In this document: positions 26,720-34,733 of the stretch, piece after piece
Layout of the letters: every line of letters begins with the position of its first letter
How positions within the stretch are numbered: position 1 is the first letter of the stretch
NCBI GenBank assembly: GCA_009781635.1
Contig: WQXU01000002.1
Location: forward strand, 1-64,000
Source: Treponema sp.
GTDB taxonomy: Bacteria; Spirochaetota; Spirochaetia; Treponematales; Breznakiellaceae
Length of the DNA: 64,000 bases
Reading direction: 5' to 3'
Translations under genes and position numbers: made by a program
The notes under the pieces: generated by a model
Seen by the model: only the letters and a program-made list of their open reading frames with translations
Told to the model about the DNA's origin: nothing
Databases searched by the model: none

Positions 26720-27484
26720 CTACTTGTAATAAGCTGTAATTTTCAAGTCATTCAGGGTTGCCTGGTAAAACACAAGACCCAACTTGCCGTCAAAGTCATC
26801 GGGAATTATATATTCAATGCTCTGATCGGGAAGCACATCATTAATAGAAATATATTCACCATGTAATAAATTTCTGTTATCAGGAATCAATGTTCGGTCA
26901 TTTATATTAACAGTAAGCTTGACTAAACGATTACTATCAAATGTTGATGCATCGATATTTGAAAAAACCAGATGCAGGATTTTTCCACGAATTTCTGTAC
27001 CCATATTAGCATTAGTGATGCCTCCCGTACTGTGCACCTGTCCGTTTAAAACATCCTCGTTCCCTATTCTGGTTACTATTAATCCTCCCCATGGATCCCA
27101 TCCGGTTAGTGATAGAGGAATAAAGTCCGCATCAAATGTTATTGTTTTACACACTTCGCAGGAAATCGCTTCCAGTTCAACAATGTGTGAATTATTAATA
27201 TTTTTTACAGGAATAACCAAAGGTTTATAATCCTTGCTTTCCACCCGTAAAAAACGGTTTGTTCTCCTTAATTTGAGAACAGCAGGATTATCAGGATAAC
27301 TGGGTTTACCATCCTTACTGGTATCAATAAAAACTTCACCAGTAATAATTTTTTTTGTTTCAATATCCGCAATGATAATATCTATTGTCTTTACTTTAAA
27401 AACCAGGATAAGAGCAGCAATGATAGCACCGATCGCTCCGATTATTGCTCCAATAATACTTGCATGTTCATGTCTAATAACCAT
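26720..27484 (-). CDS. hypothetical protein with N-terminal membrane anchor
   Basis: A 254-residue protein. I chose the ATG at 27484, five bases after GGAGG, over the TTG at 27496. The N-terminus (HEHASIIGAIIGAIGAIIAALILVF) is one glycine/alanine-rich membrane helix; the remainder is beta-rich and probably extracytoplasmic, with a CEVCK pair near residue 115. I do not recognise a family. A 21-nt leader element 32 bases before the start also precedes the lipoprotein pseudogene at 27894-28306. Confidence 0.6.
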   Translation of the reverse strand: MVIRHEHASIIGAIIGAIGAIIAALILVFKVKTIDIIIADIETKKIITGEVFIDTSKDGKPSYPDNPAVLKLRRTNRFLRVESKDYKPLVIPVKNINNSHIVELEAISCEVCKTITFDADFIPLSLTGWDPWGGLIVTRIGNEDVLNGQVHSTGGITNANMGTEIRGKILHLVFSNIDASTFDSNRLVKLTVNINDRTLIPDNRNLLHGEYISINDVLPDQSIEYIIPDDFDGKLGLVFYQATLNDLKITAYYK

Positions 27485-27515
27485 ATCATCCTCCAAAAAA
27501 GCTTATCTTAATACC

Positions 27516-27536
27516 TAACAAACCCATACAGGTTGT
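27516..27536 (-). promoter_or_regulatory. shared 21-nt leader element, copy 1
   Basis: On the minus strand this reads ACAACCTGTATGGGTTTGTTA without its last base in some alignments; it matches 28339-28359 at 20 of 21 bases. It lies 32 bases before the start of the 26720-27484 gene, the same distance as the other copy from its gene. It could be a promoter part, an operator or an untranslated leader; the flanks are not conserved. Confidence 0.45.
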
Positions 27537-27893
27537 TACTCAATTATAAAAATATTAACAAACACCACATATAAAGTAATATTCCCCACAATGACACCAA
27601 GAAAAATCTTTTGCTGCTGTCAGAGCGCCTCCACCTGTAACTACGCTATATGCGGTGTAGGCATGACGCATAACAACACTACAAAAAACAGATAGCTGCT
27701 ATTAAAGCACCTCCGGGTAGAGATGATAGCGATGTTTCTCCATCAATATCCAATATATACTCAATATAACTAAGATCAATATTTTCTGTATAAAATGAAT
27801 ATTTTCCTAAAATATTATTTTAATTATCATAAAAAAATAATGGTCATGGCGATATTCCATCGATACCATATAAAGAAACATAACGAATCAAAT
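27537..27893. other. non-coding, decayed stretch inside the insertion
   Basis: No intact gene is visible. Short minus-strand fragments at about 27605-27640 and 27692-27722 would encode GGALTAA-like and PGGALIAA-like peptides in broken frames, so this may be remnants of small membrane proteins. Confidence 0.35.
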
Positions 27894-28306
27894 CTACGTT
27901 CCCAAAGGAGGTAAAATTATTCCATTAACGGACATCGCTTCACGGACCACTACATTGACGTTCGAGGTTTGTTTGTTACCGTTACTGCCGGTTGCTTCGA
28001 GCTGGAACACATAAGTGCCGGCGATTGTAAGGTCTGTTACATTAGTTGAGGCAGCTGTCTGATCGATGATAACAGGGTTTGTGTCTTGCTGGGCGCTTTT
28101 TAAAGACCAGTTATAACTTGCCGCAGAACCATTAGCGCTAACCGCATCTACTATCAGGGTTACCGGGGTTTCGCCGTCAACCAGCTCTAATTCAATTTTA
28201 TCCGCTGCGGCGCTATTGATTACAGGGAAATCGGGCTGTTATCGCAATTTGTTAATATAGAAAGTGAAATACTTGCAAGCAGAAAGACAATTAAAATCAT
28301 TTTCAT
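27894..28306 (-). pseudogene. frameshifted lipoprotein with Ig/PKD-like domain
   Basis: The start at 28306 has a clear GGAGGG site and encodes a lipoprotein signal peptide (MKMILIVFLLASISLSILTNC, cysteine 21). After SPISL the frame stops at about 28220. The other frame then runs on for about 110 codons to a TAG at 27894-27896, beginning FPVINSAAADKIELELVDGE and continuing through YNWSLKSAQQD and AGTYVFQLEATGSNGN, a PKD/Ig-like pattern. One missing base around 28225-28245 would join the two. It may be a true pseudogene or a sequencing error. Confidence 0.65.
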
Positions 28307-28338
28307 TTTTCCCTCCTGAAATACTGATAAAAAATTAA

Positions 28339-28359
28339 TAACAAACCCCTACAGGTTGT
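28339..28359 (-). promoter_or_regulatory. shared 21-nt leader element, copy 2
   Basis: This differs at one base from 27516-27536 and lies 32 bases before the start of the lipoprotein pseudogene. It contains an imperfect hairpin (ACAACC with GGGTTTGT). Position and orientation match the other copy. Confidence 0.45.
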
Positions 28360-28412
28360 CTTTTCATAATTGAGACAGTAAAAAGAATTATGATTTTTCT
28401 GGAATATTATAT

Positions 28413-28451
28413 ACACGTCTGTGTATGACAGTACGTTATACACAGACGTGT
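28413..28451. repeat. perfect 14-bp inverted repeat
   Basis: ACACGTCTGTGTAT (28413-28426) is exactly complementary to ATACACAGACGTGT (28438-28451) across an 11-nt spacer. It lies between the lipoprotein pseudogene and the Rpn gene terminator. It may be a regulatory palindrome, a transposon-derived hairpin or a bidirectional stop; there is no T-run beside it. Confidence 0.7.
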
Positions 28452-28464
28452 TCTGGGTGGAAAT

Positions 28465-28512
28465 TAAAAAAGCCGCCCCATTCAGGACGGCCTGTAAAAC
28501 AGCGCTATATGT
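28465..28512 (-). terminator. intrinsic terminator of the Rpn gene, repeat copy 1
   Basis: On the minus strand a GC-rich hairpin (GCCGTCC-TGAAT-GGGGCGGC) is followed by six T, just after the Rpn stop. The 48-nt unit is almost identical to 29466-29513, with two or three differences. Confidence 0.8.
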
Positions 28513-28532
28513 AAAAAGACGCTGTCATAAAT

Positions 28533-29390
28533 TTAAAATATTGCTGCTGATAATGCGTTTATTTTATCCAGTGGAAGTCCGGTAATTTTCTGAACAAATT
28601 CAAGTGACGAACCCTCGGCAAACAAATTCTTTGCAATCATAATTTTTTCATCTGCGCGCCCCTCAGCCAAACCCTCTGCACGGGCATCATCTTTTATCTG
28701 TTCATGAAGCATTCGTTCGTCTACTTTTGCAAGGTTTCTGTGGAACTGGATGTCGCGCCATTTATCAAGCCATGACATCTTTCTGGCGCAATGGATTGGT
28801 TTTTCCAGTTCAGGATACTTTTTTGCCAACATTTCATAATCCTCCTTCTTTTTGCACTTTAAAAATTTTAGCCAAGGCCAAAGCACTCCGTCCTCTGTTT
28901 CAGGCAGTTTTGGAAGTTCAAGTATAATCAGTTTTATTAATTTCGTAAAGTAATGATTTTTATCATTTTTCATTCCGTACTCGTTATGATAATAATACTC
29001 TTCTTCTAAAAGATTATGATCGCAGATTATTATACTGATAACCTGATGCAATTTGTCATAATCGTCTCCCCATTTTAACTGATCGCTTACATGTTTGGTG
29101 ATGTAATAAGTTATTCTGTTCCTAAGGTTTTTCCTTTTTTCCACCTGCAGCTCAATGTGGATTATTTTACCTGACTTGGTGGTAAGCTTAATATCCACAA
29201 TTCCTTTTTTACCCTTCTTAAAAATACTTCCAAGGTTAGGGCTTACGACTGTAAGTCTGCCGTATTCTTCCTCCGGAACATCAAGCAGGGTCTTAAGAAA
29301 TGCCCTCGTGTTCCCGATGTTTTGTTGTTCTCCAAAGATTTGCTTGAATGCATAATCATCAAGAGGAGAAACAAAATTGTTGTTTTTCAT
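28533..29390 (-). CDS. Rpn/PD-(D/E)XK family nuclease (putative transposase)
   Basis: A 285-residue protein of the Rpn family, related to recombination-promoting nucleases and often annotated as putative transposase. N-terminal signature: SPLDDYAFKQIFGE. Nuclease core: GIVDIKLTTKSGKIIHIELQV, with the D and the E-x-Q of the PD-(D/E)XK site, followed by RITYYITKH. The C-terminus has the usual AEGLAEGRADEK charged repeat. I use the ATG at 29390, preceded by AGAGGT, over 29426. It lies between two near-identical terminator repeats, so the cassette may have been duplicated or moved as a unit. Confidence 0.85.
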   Translation of the reverse strand: MKNNNFVSPLDDYAFKQIFGEQQNIGNTRAFLKTLLDVPEEEYGRLTVVSPNLGSIFKKGKKGIVDIKLTTKSGKIIHIELQVEKRKNLRNRITYYITKHVSDQLKWGDDYDKLHQVISIIICDHNLLEEEYYYHNEYGMKNDKNHYFTKLIKLIILELPKLPETEDGVLWPWLKFLKCKKKEDYEMLAKKYPELEKPIHCARKMSWLDKWRDIQFHRNLAKVDERMLHEQIKDDARAEGLAEGRADEKIMIAKNLFAEGSSLEFVQKITGLPLDKINALSAAIF

Positions 29391-29465
29391 ATTTTTACCT
29401 CTGATATATATGGCGCGAGGATGCATAGCGCTTTAGTGAAATTTAAAGTTTTTTGAAAAAATTAA

Positions 29466-29513
29466 TAAAAAAGCCGCCCAATTCAGGACGGCCTGTAAAA
29501 CAGTGCTATATGT
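29466..29513 (-). terminator. intrinsic terminator downstream of dapA, repeat copy 2
   Basis: The same 48-nt hairpin plus T-run as 28465-28512, here about 35 bases after the dapA stop on the minus strand. It would end the lysC-dapB-dapA transcript, but it lies inside the insertion rather than in the ancestral junction. Confidence 0.75.
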
Positions 29514-29536
29514 GATGTTGTGACCACTACAAAAAA

Positions 29537-29554
29537 GGAGAGTGCGCTATTTAA
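29537..29554. repeat. 18-bp direct repeat, right copy, bounding an insertion
   Basis: Identical to 25503-25520. Read on the minus strand it contains the dapA stop (TAG) and the last coding bases of dapA. Confidence 0.9.
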
Positions 29555-30449
29555 TAATCCCCATACCAAGCAGCGCTTTTCTTAAAACTTCTTCGCTTGC
29601 AGGAGCCAGCTTGCCTAAGGGCAGACGCGCAGGACCTGCGGGAAGACCTGCCCAGGAAAGAGCCTTCTTGATCGGTACGGGATTTGTTTCTATAAAAGCG
29701 GCTTTTATAAGCGGAATCAATTCATAATGGATCGCGCGGGCTTCTTCATATCTGCCTTCAAGAGCAGCCTTTGTTAAGGCCTTTACCTTCGCTGGTAAAA
29801 GATTAGAGACAACAGAAATAATTCCGTCACCGCCCATGCTTATTAACGGCAGTGTAAATGAATCATCGCCGGAAAGAACAAAGAAACTTCCGCCGTTTTT
29901 TTTGCGCGGTATTGCAATCTCTCTTATAACATCGCCCATCTGGTTAATGTCGCCGGAAGATTCCTTTACACCTGCAATATTCGGGGACTTTGCAATTTCT
30001 TTCATAACCGCGGTCGGGATATTAATGCCTGTGCGTGATGCAATATTGTAAACAATTATGGGTATGCCGACATTGGCTGCCGCTTCAAAGTGACGCAGCA
30101 GGCCGTCGTTATTTGGCTTGTTGTAATAAGGCGTTACTACAAGCGCGGCATCCGCACCCATTCTCTTTGCGCGTTCGGTATATTTGATCATATTCTTTGT
30201 GTCGTTGGAACCGGCGCCGACAATGACTTTTATTTTTCCAGCGGCTTCCTTTACTGCAATTTCTATCAGCTTGTCTTCTTCATTTTCGTCAAGGGTGGGG
30301 TTTTCGCCTGTGGTTCCCATGGGAACAATGCCGTCGATGCCTTCAGCTATCTGAAACTGTACAAGTCTGCGGAAACCTTCGTAGTCAACTTCTCCCGACT
30401 CTGTCATTGGTGTAACAAGCGCTGTGAATGCGCCGCGAAACTCTGTCAT
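29547..30449 (-). CDS. dapA: 4-hydroxy-tetrahydrodipicolinate synthase
   Basis: A 300-residue aldolase that condenses pyruvate with aspartate semialdehyde in the lysine/diaminopimelate pathway. GTTGE is at 45-49, the catalytic tyrosine at Y134 (VYN) and the Schiff-base lysine at K162 (GVKESSGD). AAGGAG precedes the ATG. It is the last gene of lysC-dapB-dapA, four bases after dapB. Its stop lies in the 18-bp repeat. Confidence 0.96.
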   Translation of the reverse strand: MTEFRGAFTALVTPMTESGEVDYEGFRRLVQFQIAEGIDGIVPMGTTGENPTLDENEEDKLIEIAVKEAAGKIKVIVGAGSNDTKNMIKYTERAKRMGADAALVVTPYYNKPNNDGLLRHFEAAANVGIPIIVYNIASRTGINIPTAVMKEIAKSPNIAGVKESSGDINQMGDVIREIAIPRKKNGGSFFVLSGDDSFTLPLISMGGDGIISVVSNLLPAKVKALTKAALEGRYEEARAIHYELIPLIKAAFIETNPVPIKKALSWAGLPAGPARLPLGKLAPASEEVLRKALLGMGIIK

Positions 30450-30453
30450 ATAA

Positions 30454-31239
30454 TCACTCCTTAAAAAGGTCCTTCATCATATCGTCAATTGTAAAAACAC
30501 CCTTTTGTCCGTTTTTGCAAAGCCAAACAGCGGCCCGCACTGCGCCGTATGCAAAACCCTCGCGGCTGCGTGCGGTGTGGGTAATCTCAATTGTATCTGC
30601 CGGCGAGTCAAAAAACAAGCTGTGCGTTCCGGGTACGTTTCCAATGCGAAGGCTGGGGAAGTGGAACTCGTCCGCTTCCGGCTTGCGGTTCATTGTATCC
30701 CAGACAATTTTCTTTTTTCTGCTGAAGCACGACAGCACTCCTTCTGCCAGAACCTTTGCGGTTCCCGAAGGGCTGTCCATCTTCATATTATGATGAGTCT
30801 CAAAACCGCCGGCATCGTATTCGGAAAAATTATTTGCAAGCATAGCAGCATACCAGGCAATACGGTAAAACATATTTACTCCAATCGAAAAGTTCGAAGC
30901 CCAAAGCATTGAACTGCCTGTTTTTTCGATTGCTTTAAATACATTATCCATTCCTGTTTCAATTCCGGAAGCATTCATGCGTTCCTGCCAGCCGGTTGTT
31001 CCAACTACTACAGGAATTTTTCTTTCCGCCAGCGCAAGGATGTTCGCAACAGCCGTATCAGGCCTTGTAAACTCAATTGCAGCTTCGGTAGTATCCAATG
31101 CAGCTTCTGTTATGCTGCTTGATATCTGCGTTCCTGTGATAAAAGGATCTACAATAGCAGTTATGTTGTGCCCCAAAGTGAGGGCTGCCTGTTCTATCAT
31201 TTTTCCCATCTTGCCGTAGCCAATTAATGCAATATTCAT
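30454..31239 (-). CDS. dapB: 4-hydroxy-tetrahydrodipicolinate reductase
   Basis: A 261-residue NAD(P)H-dependent reductase acting after DapA. The nucleotide-binding GYGKMG is at 7-12; the catalytic region is ETHHNMKMDSPSGTA with H149/H150 and K153. AGGAG precedes the ATG. It overlaps the aspartate kinase gene by four bases. Confidence 0.96.
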   Translation of the reverse strand: MNIALIGYGKMGKMIEQAALTLGHNITAIVDPFITGTQISSSITEAALDTTEAAIEFTRPDTAVANILALAERKIPVVVGTTGWQERMNASGIETGMDNVFKAIEKTGSSMLWASNFSIGVNMFYRIAWYAAMLANNFSEYDAGGFETHHNMKMDSPSGTAKVLAEGVLSCFSRKKKIVWDTMNRKPEADEFHFPSLRIGNVPGTHSLFFDSPADTIEITHTARSREGFAYGAVRAAVWLCKNGQKGVFTIDDMMKDLFKE

Positions 31240-32624
31240 TTTTTCTCCTGTGTTCCGGAAACGGACTGAGTGTCAAAAAAATCCATGTGCAGGGCTCTTA
31301 CAACTTCCGCCGCTTCCGTATCGTTTACTATAAAACTGATGTTAACCTTACTTGCTCCCTGTGAAATCATCTGCACAGTTACGCCGATTAACTGACAAAT
31401 CCTGAAAGCCCTTGCAAGTATTTCCGACGAGCGCTTTACATTGCCAATGACAGAGACAATCGCTTTTCCTGTTTTTACTTCCACGCTTGCAACTTTGTTA
31501 AGTTCCTTTTTCACCTCGGCTAAATCGTATGCAGTATCCAGCGTGAGCGATACCGAAACTTCGCTTGTAGCAACCATATCGATAGAAATATTATGTTTTG
31601 CAAAAATGGAAAAAACTTCCGATAAAAATCCGTACTGGCCGAGCATTCTTGTAGACGCTATATCCACAAGCGTAACTTTATGTTTGGATGTAATGGCGCG
31701 TACAGGCGGCTGCATTTTTTTTGCCGTTCCCGGGCTTCGCTGCTGATCTAAAGCAGGTCCGATTCTTGTGCCGGGTGCGTCAATATTATAAGAATTTTTT
31801 ACAAGCACAGGCGTTCCTGTTTTCATGCACGGCTGCATGGCTCTTGGATGAAGCACCTGCGCGCCGAAGTATGCAAGCTCTGCCGCTTCATCATATGTAA
31901 CATGACCGACAGGCCGTGCGTTTTTTACAATCCGCGGGTCTGCCGTAAGTATACCGTCAACATCCTTCCACACCTGAACTTCATCAGCCTTGCAGGCGGC
32001 GGCAATCATGGTAGCGCTAAGATCCGATCCGCCGCGTCCAAGAGTTGTAATGCTGCCTTTTTCGTCTTTTGCGATAAAACCTGTAACAACAGGAATTACA
32101 TTGCCTTTTATCTGCGGCAGAATTTTCTGCGGAATTACATCCCAGCTTTCTTTTAATAATTCAGCCTGAGTATAATTTGAATTTGATACAAACCCCAAAT
32201 CAAAAGCGTCAAAAGCTCTTGAGTTCATGCCAATAGATTTTAAATGAGCTGCGGCAATTCGCACCGAAAGCCGTTCTCCGAAAGAGACAAGATAATCCTT
32301 TGTCCGCGGAGTAAGTTCCTTTATAAGCGCAATCCCGGATAACAGGCGCGTAAGTTCATCCAGAATACCTGCAATCTCTTTTTGGACAGCGGATAGTTTT
32401 AAAGCCTTAACAGTATCCAGATGCAGTTTTTCAATTTTTTTTATTTCTGTTTTTCCGTTTTTTAATGCAATATCAGCAGCTTCCAGGAGATGATCGGTTG
32501 TATCTCCCATGGCAGATAACACAAGCACAGGTTTTCTTGACAATTGTGTTTTTACAATTCCGGCAACATGCTGAATACGTGATGCATCAGCAACAGAGCT
32601 TCCTCCGAATTTCATTACAATCAT
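31236..32624 (-). CDS. lysC: aspartate kinase
   Basis: A 462-residue aspartokinase, the first step towards lysine, methionine and threonine. KFGGSS near the N-terminus, GFIAKDEKGSITTLGRGGSD and the ATP-site VWKDVDGILTADPR are present. The C-terminal third carries two ACT domains (about 310-450) for feedback control. It is monofunctional, with no homoserine dehydrogenase part. It heads the lysC-dapB-dapA operon and is divergent from the membrane-protein gene at 32744. Confidence 0.95.
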   Translation of the reverse strand: MIVMKFGGSSVADASRIQHVAGIVKTQLSRKPVLVLSAMGDTTDHLLEAADIALKNGKTEIKKIEKLHLDTVKALKLSAVQKEIAGILDELTRLLSGIALIKELTPRTKDYLVSFGERLSVRIAAAHLKSIGMNSRAFDAFDLGFVSNSNYTQAELLKESWDVIPQKILPQIKGNVIPVVTGFIAKDEKGSITTLGRGGSDLSATMIAAACKADEVQVWKDVDGILTADPRIVKNARPVGHVTYDEAAELAYFGAQVLHPRAMQPCMKTGTPVLVKNSYNIDAPGTRIGPALDQQRSPGTAKKMQPPVRAITSKHKVTLVDIASTRMLGQYGFLSEVFSIFAKHNISIDMVATSEVSVSLTLDTAYDLAEVKKELNKVASVEVKTGKAIVSVIGNVKRSSEILARAFRICQLIGVTVQMISQGASKVNISFIVNDTEAAEVVRALHMDFFDTQSVSGTQEKK

Positions 32625-32743
32625 AGACTGGTACCGCCTGTAAAAGAGAGGTCTTTTCTGAAATTATACTGAAAAACATTTTGCGGGGCAATGGATTACC
32701 GCGCCTTCTGTACTTAATTTTTTTTATATGATATTATACGGTT

Positions 32744-33529
32744 ATGATTGGTTTCCTTTTAAAGAAAACATTATATGATCTATGGGATAATCTGTTTAAA
32801 ATTGTATTGCTTAATCTTGGTTTTTTTGCAAGCTGCGCAATCCCAATTTTTCTTCCGCAACTGGTTGCCGGCTTGACTGGTTCCGGCGCTCTTGAAATAG
32901 TATCGAATATTATCGGGATTTTTGTTTGTTCGATATATCTTTCGGCTGCATCCCAGACTGTTAAATCAATTTCCGATTACGGAACTTTTTCGTTTTTGGA
33001 TGTATTAAAAAATCTTAAGACAGCATGGCCTGCCGGCATTGTGATGGGTTTATTTGTCTTTATTCTTTTTATGATATTTTCATATGTAATTCCGTTTTAC
33101 CTGAGTATAGATTCGGCTGTCGCAGGATTGATTCTGGCAGCAATTGTATTCTGGACAACGATATTTGCCATTCTTTCATTTCAATTTTATTTTTCTGTAA
33201 TTGGCCGGCTCAGCCCGAATTTAATTAAGGCGATGAAAAAATGCATGCTGATTTCACTTGATAATACCGGCCTTGCGATATTTCTGATTATCAACAATCT
33301 GGCTGCGCTGTTTATCTCGGTAGTGTTTGCTTTTATGTTCCCGGGCCCTGTCGGAGTTCTTCTGTATCTTGATCAAGCTTTACGCCTGCGCCTTTTAAAA
33401 TATGACTGGCTGGAAGCAAACCCCGGCGCAAACCGCCGTAAAATCCCCTGGGATGCAATATTAATAGAAGAAAGGGAAAGAACAGGCACACGTACTTTAA
33501 AAAACTTTGTTTTTCCCTGGAAAGATTAA
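32744..33529 (+). CDS. polytopic membrane protein of unknown function
   Basis: A 261-residue protein with about six predicted membrane helices (near 18-40, 50-75, 95-115, 120-140, 150-165 and 180-200). The C-terminus is soluble, with RRKIPWDAILIEERERTGTRTLKNFVFPWKD, a tail I recall from spirochaetal membrane proteins. The layout is reminiscent of YesL-type proteins but I cannot assign a function. It is divergent from lysC and convergent with the next gene. Confidence 0.7.
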   Translation: MIGFLLKKTLYDLWDNLFKIVLLNLGFFASCAIPIFLPQLVAGLTGSGALEIVSNIIGIFVCSIYLSAASQTVKSISDYGTFSFLDVLKNLKTAWPAGIVMGLFVFILFMIFSYVIPFYLSIDSAVAGLILAAIVFWTTIFAILSFQFYFSVIGRLSPNLIKAMKKCMLISLDNTGLAIFLIINNLAALFISVVFAFMFPGPVGVLLYLDQALRLRLLKYDWLEANPGANRRKIPWDAILIEERERTGTRTLKNFVFPWKD

Positions 33530-33534
33530 TCCTC

Positions 33535-34458
33535 TTATTCGGCAACTTTTATTCCCAGGCATCCTGCAACTGCGCGTTCCTGCCCCTGAATTCTGTGTAC
33601 AGGAGTGTTTACAGCCCTTACATTGCCGTCAGATGAGCGCATTGCAAGCGCGCTTGAACCGCCGCCGTCAAAATTGATTCCATCCCATGAACCAAGAGCG
33701 CGAAGGAGCAGAGCAGTTTCTTTTTCTGTGCTGCCGATGCTGCCTGCTCTTCTGCCGTCAATAACAAGCAGGTAAAGATACATGCCGTTATCTGATAATC
33801 CGGCGGCGCTTCGCGGATGTCTTGCGCTGTTTTCATTTGTCCTTTGCGCCGCTTGTCCGCCGGCAAGTATTTGATGAAAACCTCCGGCGGCATTTTCTAT
33901 GTTTTCAACCGAGCGGATCGAAGATTGACTTGTAATCGCAGCCCTGCCGTCTTTGTAAAATACAATGGCATCATAAAACGGATTTAAAGGGGATATAAGT
34001 TCTCCGCCGGAAATTACAAGGCCTGAATTTTTTATCGGCTGTCCTTCCGTAGAAGAGACAATATCAAAGGGAACTGCGTTTATCCCGGCAATAAGATCAT
34101 TATCGCGGACAAAACTTGTTACTCTTGTGCTGAGGATGGAATGGCTGTCTGTGTTTCCGCCTTTTACAATGATCCCGATGTTAGCTGAAGAAAGATCTAT
34201 TTGCAGCGCCCAAAACTCAAGCCTTGGAGATTCAATTTTACCGTGAAAGTAATCTATGCCGCCGGAAACAGGCTGCCATACCGGCTCTATGTCTTCAATA
34301 GATGAATGAAAAGCAGGCTGTGCGGCATTTGAGAATACAGGCAGGACTGAAGCGCAGGAGATATGTAATATTGAAAGGATTATTAATAAGGTTAGCTGTA
34401 ATTTGTCTTTGTACAGGCAAAGCGCTTGCCCTGCCTGTACAGGCCTTGCATTTAACAT
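33535..34458 (-). CDS. phosphodiester glycosidase family (NAGPA-like) lipoprotein
   Basis: A 307-residue exported protein with a long N-terminal signal ending HISC (cysteine 35), so probably a lipoprotein. The domain matches the NAGPA/phosphodiester glycosidase family: GINAVPFD, HPRSAAGLSDNG, YLLVIDGRR and the conserved WDGINFDGGGSSAL. Such proteins cleave sugar-phosphodiester links, often in cell-wall or exopolysaccharide contexts. It lies 16 bases after rpsU and may be co-transcribed with it. No good ribosome site is seen. Confidence 0.85.
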   Translation of the reverse strand: MLNARPVQAGQALCLYKDKLQLTLLIILSILHISCASVLPVFSNAAQPAFHSSIEDIEPVWQPVSGGIDYFHGKIESPRLEFWALQIDLSSANIGIIVKGGNTDSHSILSTRVTSFVRDNDLIAGINAVPFDIVSSTEGQPIKNSGLVISGGELISPLNPFYDAIVFYKDGRAAITSQSSIRSVENIENAAGGFHQILAGGQAAQRTNENSARHPRSAAGLSDNGMYLYLLVIDGRRAGSIGSTEKETALLLRALGSWDGINFDGGGSSALAMRSSDGNVRAVNTPVHRIQGQERAVAGCLGIKVAE

Positions 34459-34474
34459 TCGTTAATTAAACGTA

Positions 34475-34678
34475 TTAATACTCGCCCTTGCCTTTTCTGT
34501 TTCTTTTTAACAGCTTGCGGGCATTGGCTTTTTTCTTTCTGTTAAGGATGGTAGAAGGTTTTTCAAAATACTCCCGCTTTTTAAACTCGCGGATGATGCC
34601 TTCTTTTTCTACCATGCGTTTGAAACGTTTGATAGCTTTTTCCAGCATCTCGTTATCGTCAACTGTAATGTGCGCCAA
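34475..34678 (-). CDS. rpsU: 30S ribosomal protein bS21
   Basis: A 67-residue basic protein with the bS21 pattern ([28 protein letters not shown]). The start codon is TTG (34676-34678) and is compensated by a nearly perfect AAAGGAGGTGA ribosome site. It is a small-subunit protein involved in initiation. Confidence 0.95.
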   Translation of the reverse strand: MAHITVDDNEMLEKAIKRFKRMVEKEGIIREFKKREYFEKPSTILNRKKKANARKLLKRNRKGKGEY

Positions 34679-34733
34679 TTAAATCACCTCCTTTCCATAT
34701 AAAGTAAAAATACTGTATGCATGCGCATACACT

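Larger units (their letters stand above)
25521..29536. mobile_element. 4.0-kb accessory insertion between convergent mogA and dapA
   Basis: The 18-bp direct repeat overlaps the stop codon of mogA on the left and of dapA on the right, as if both 3' ends once overlapped at one site that was duplicated on insertion. The interior is AT-rich, gene-poor and full of repeats, and holds two unknown membrane proteins, a frameshifted lipoprotein gene and an Rpn-type nuclease gene. No integrase is visible, so the mechanism is unknown. Removing one repeat and the interior would restore a compact convergent mogA-dapA junction. Confidence 0.55.

Noticed and set aside
28465-29513. CRISPR-like direct repeats
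   Set aside because: Only two copies of the 48-nt unit, separated by a gene; each is a terminator hairpin with a T-run.
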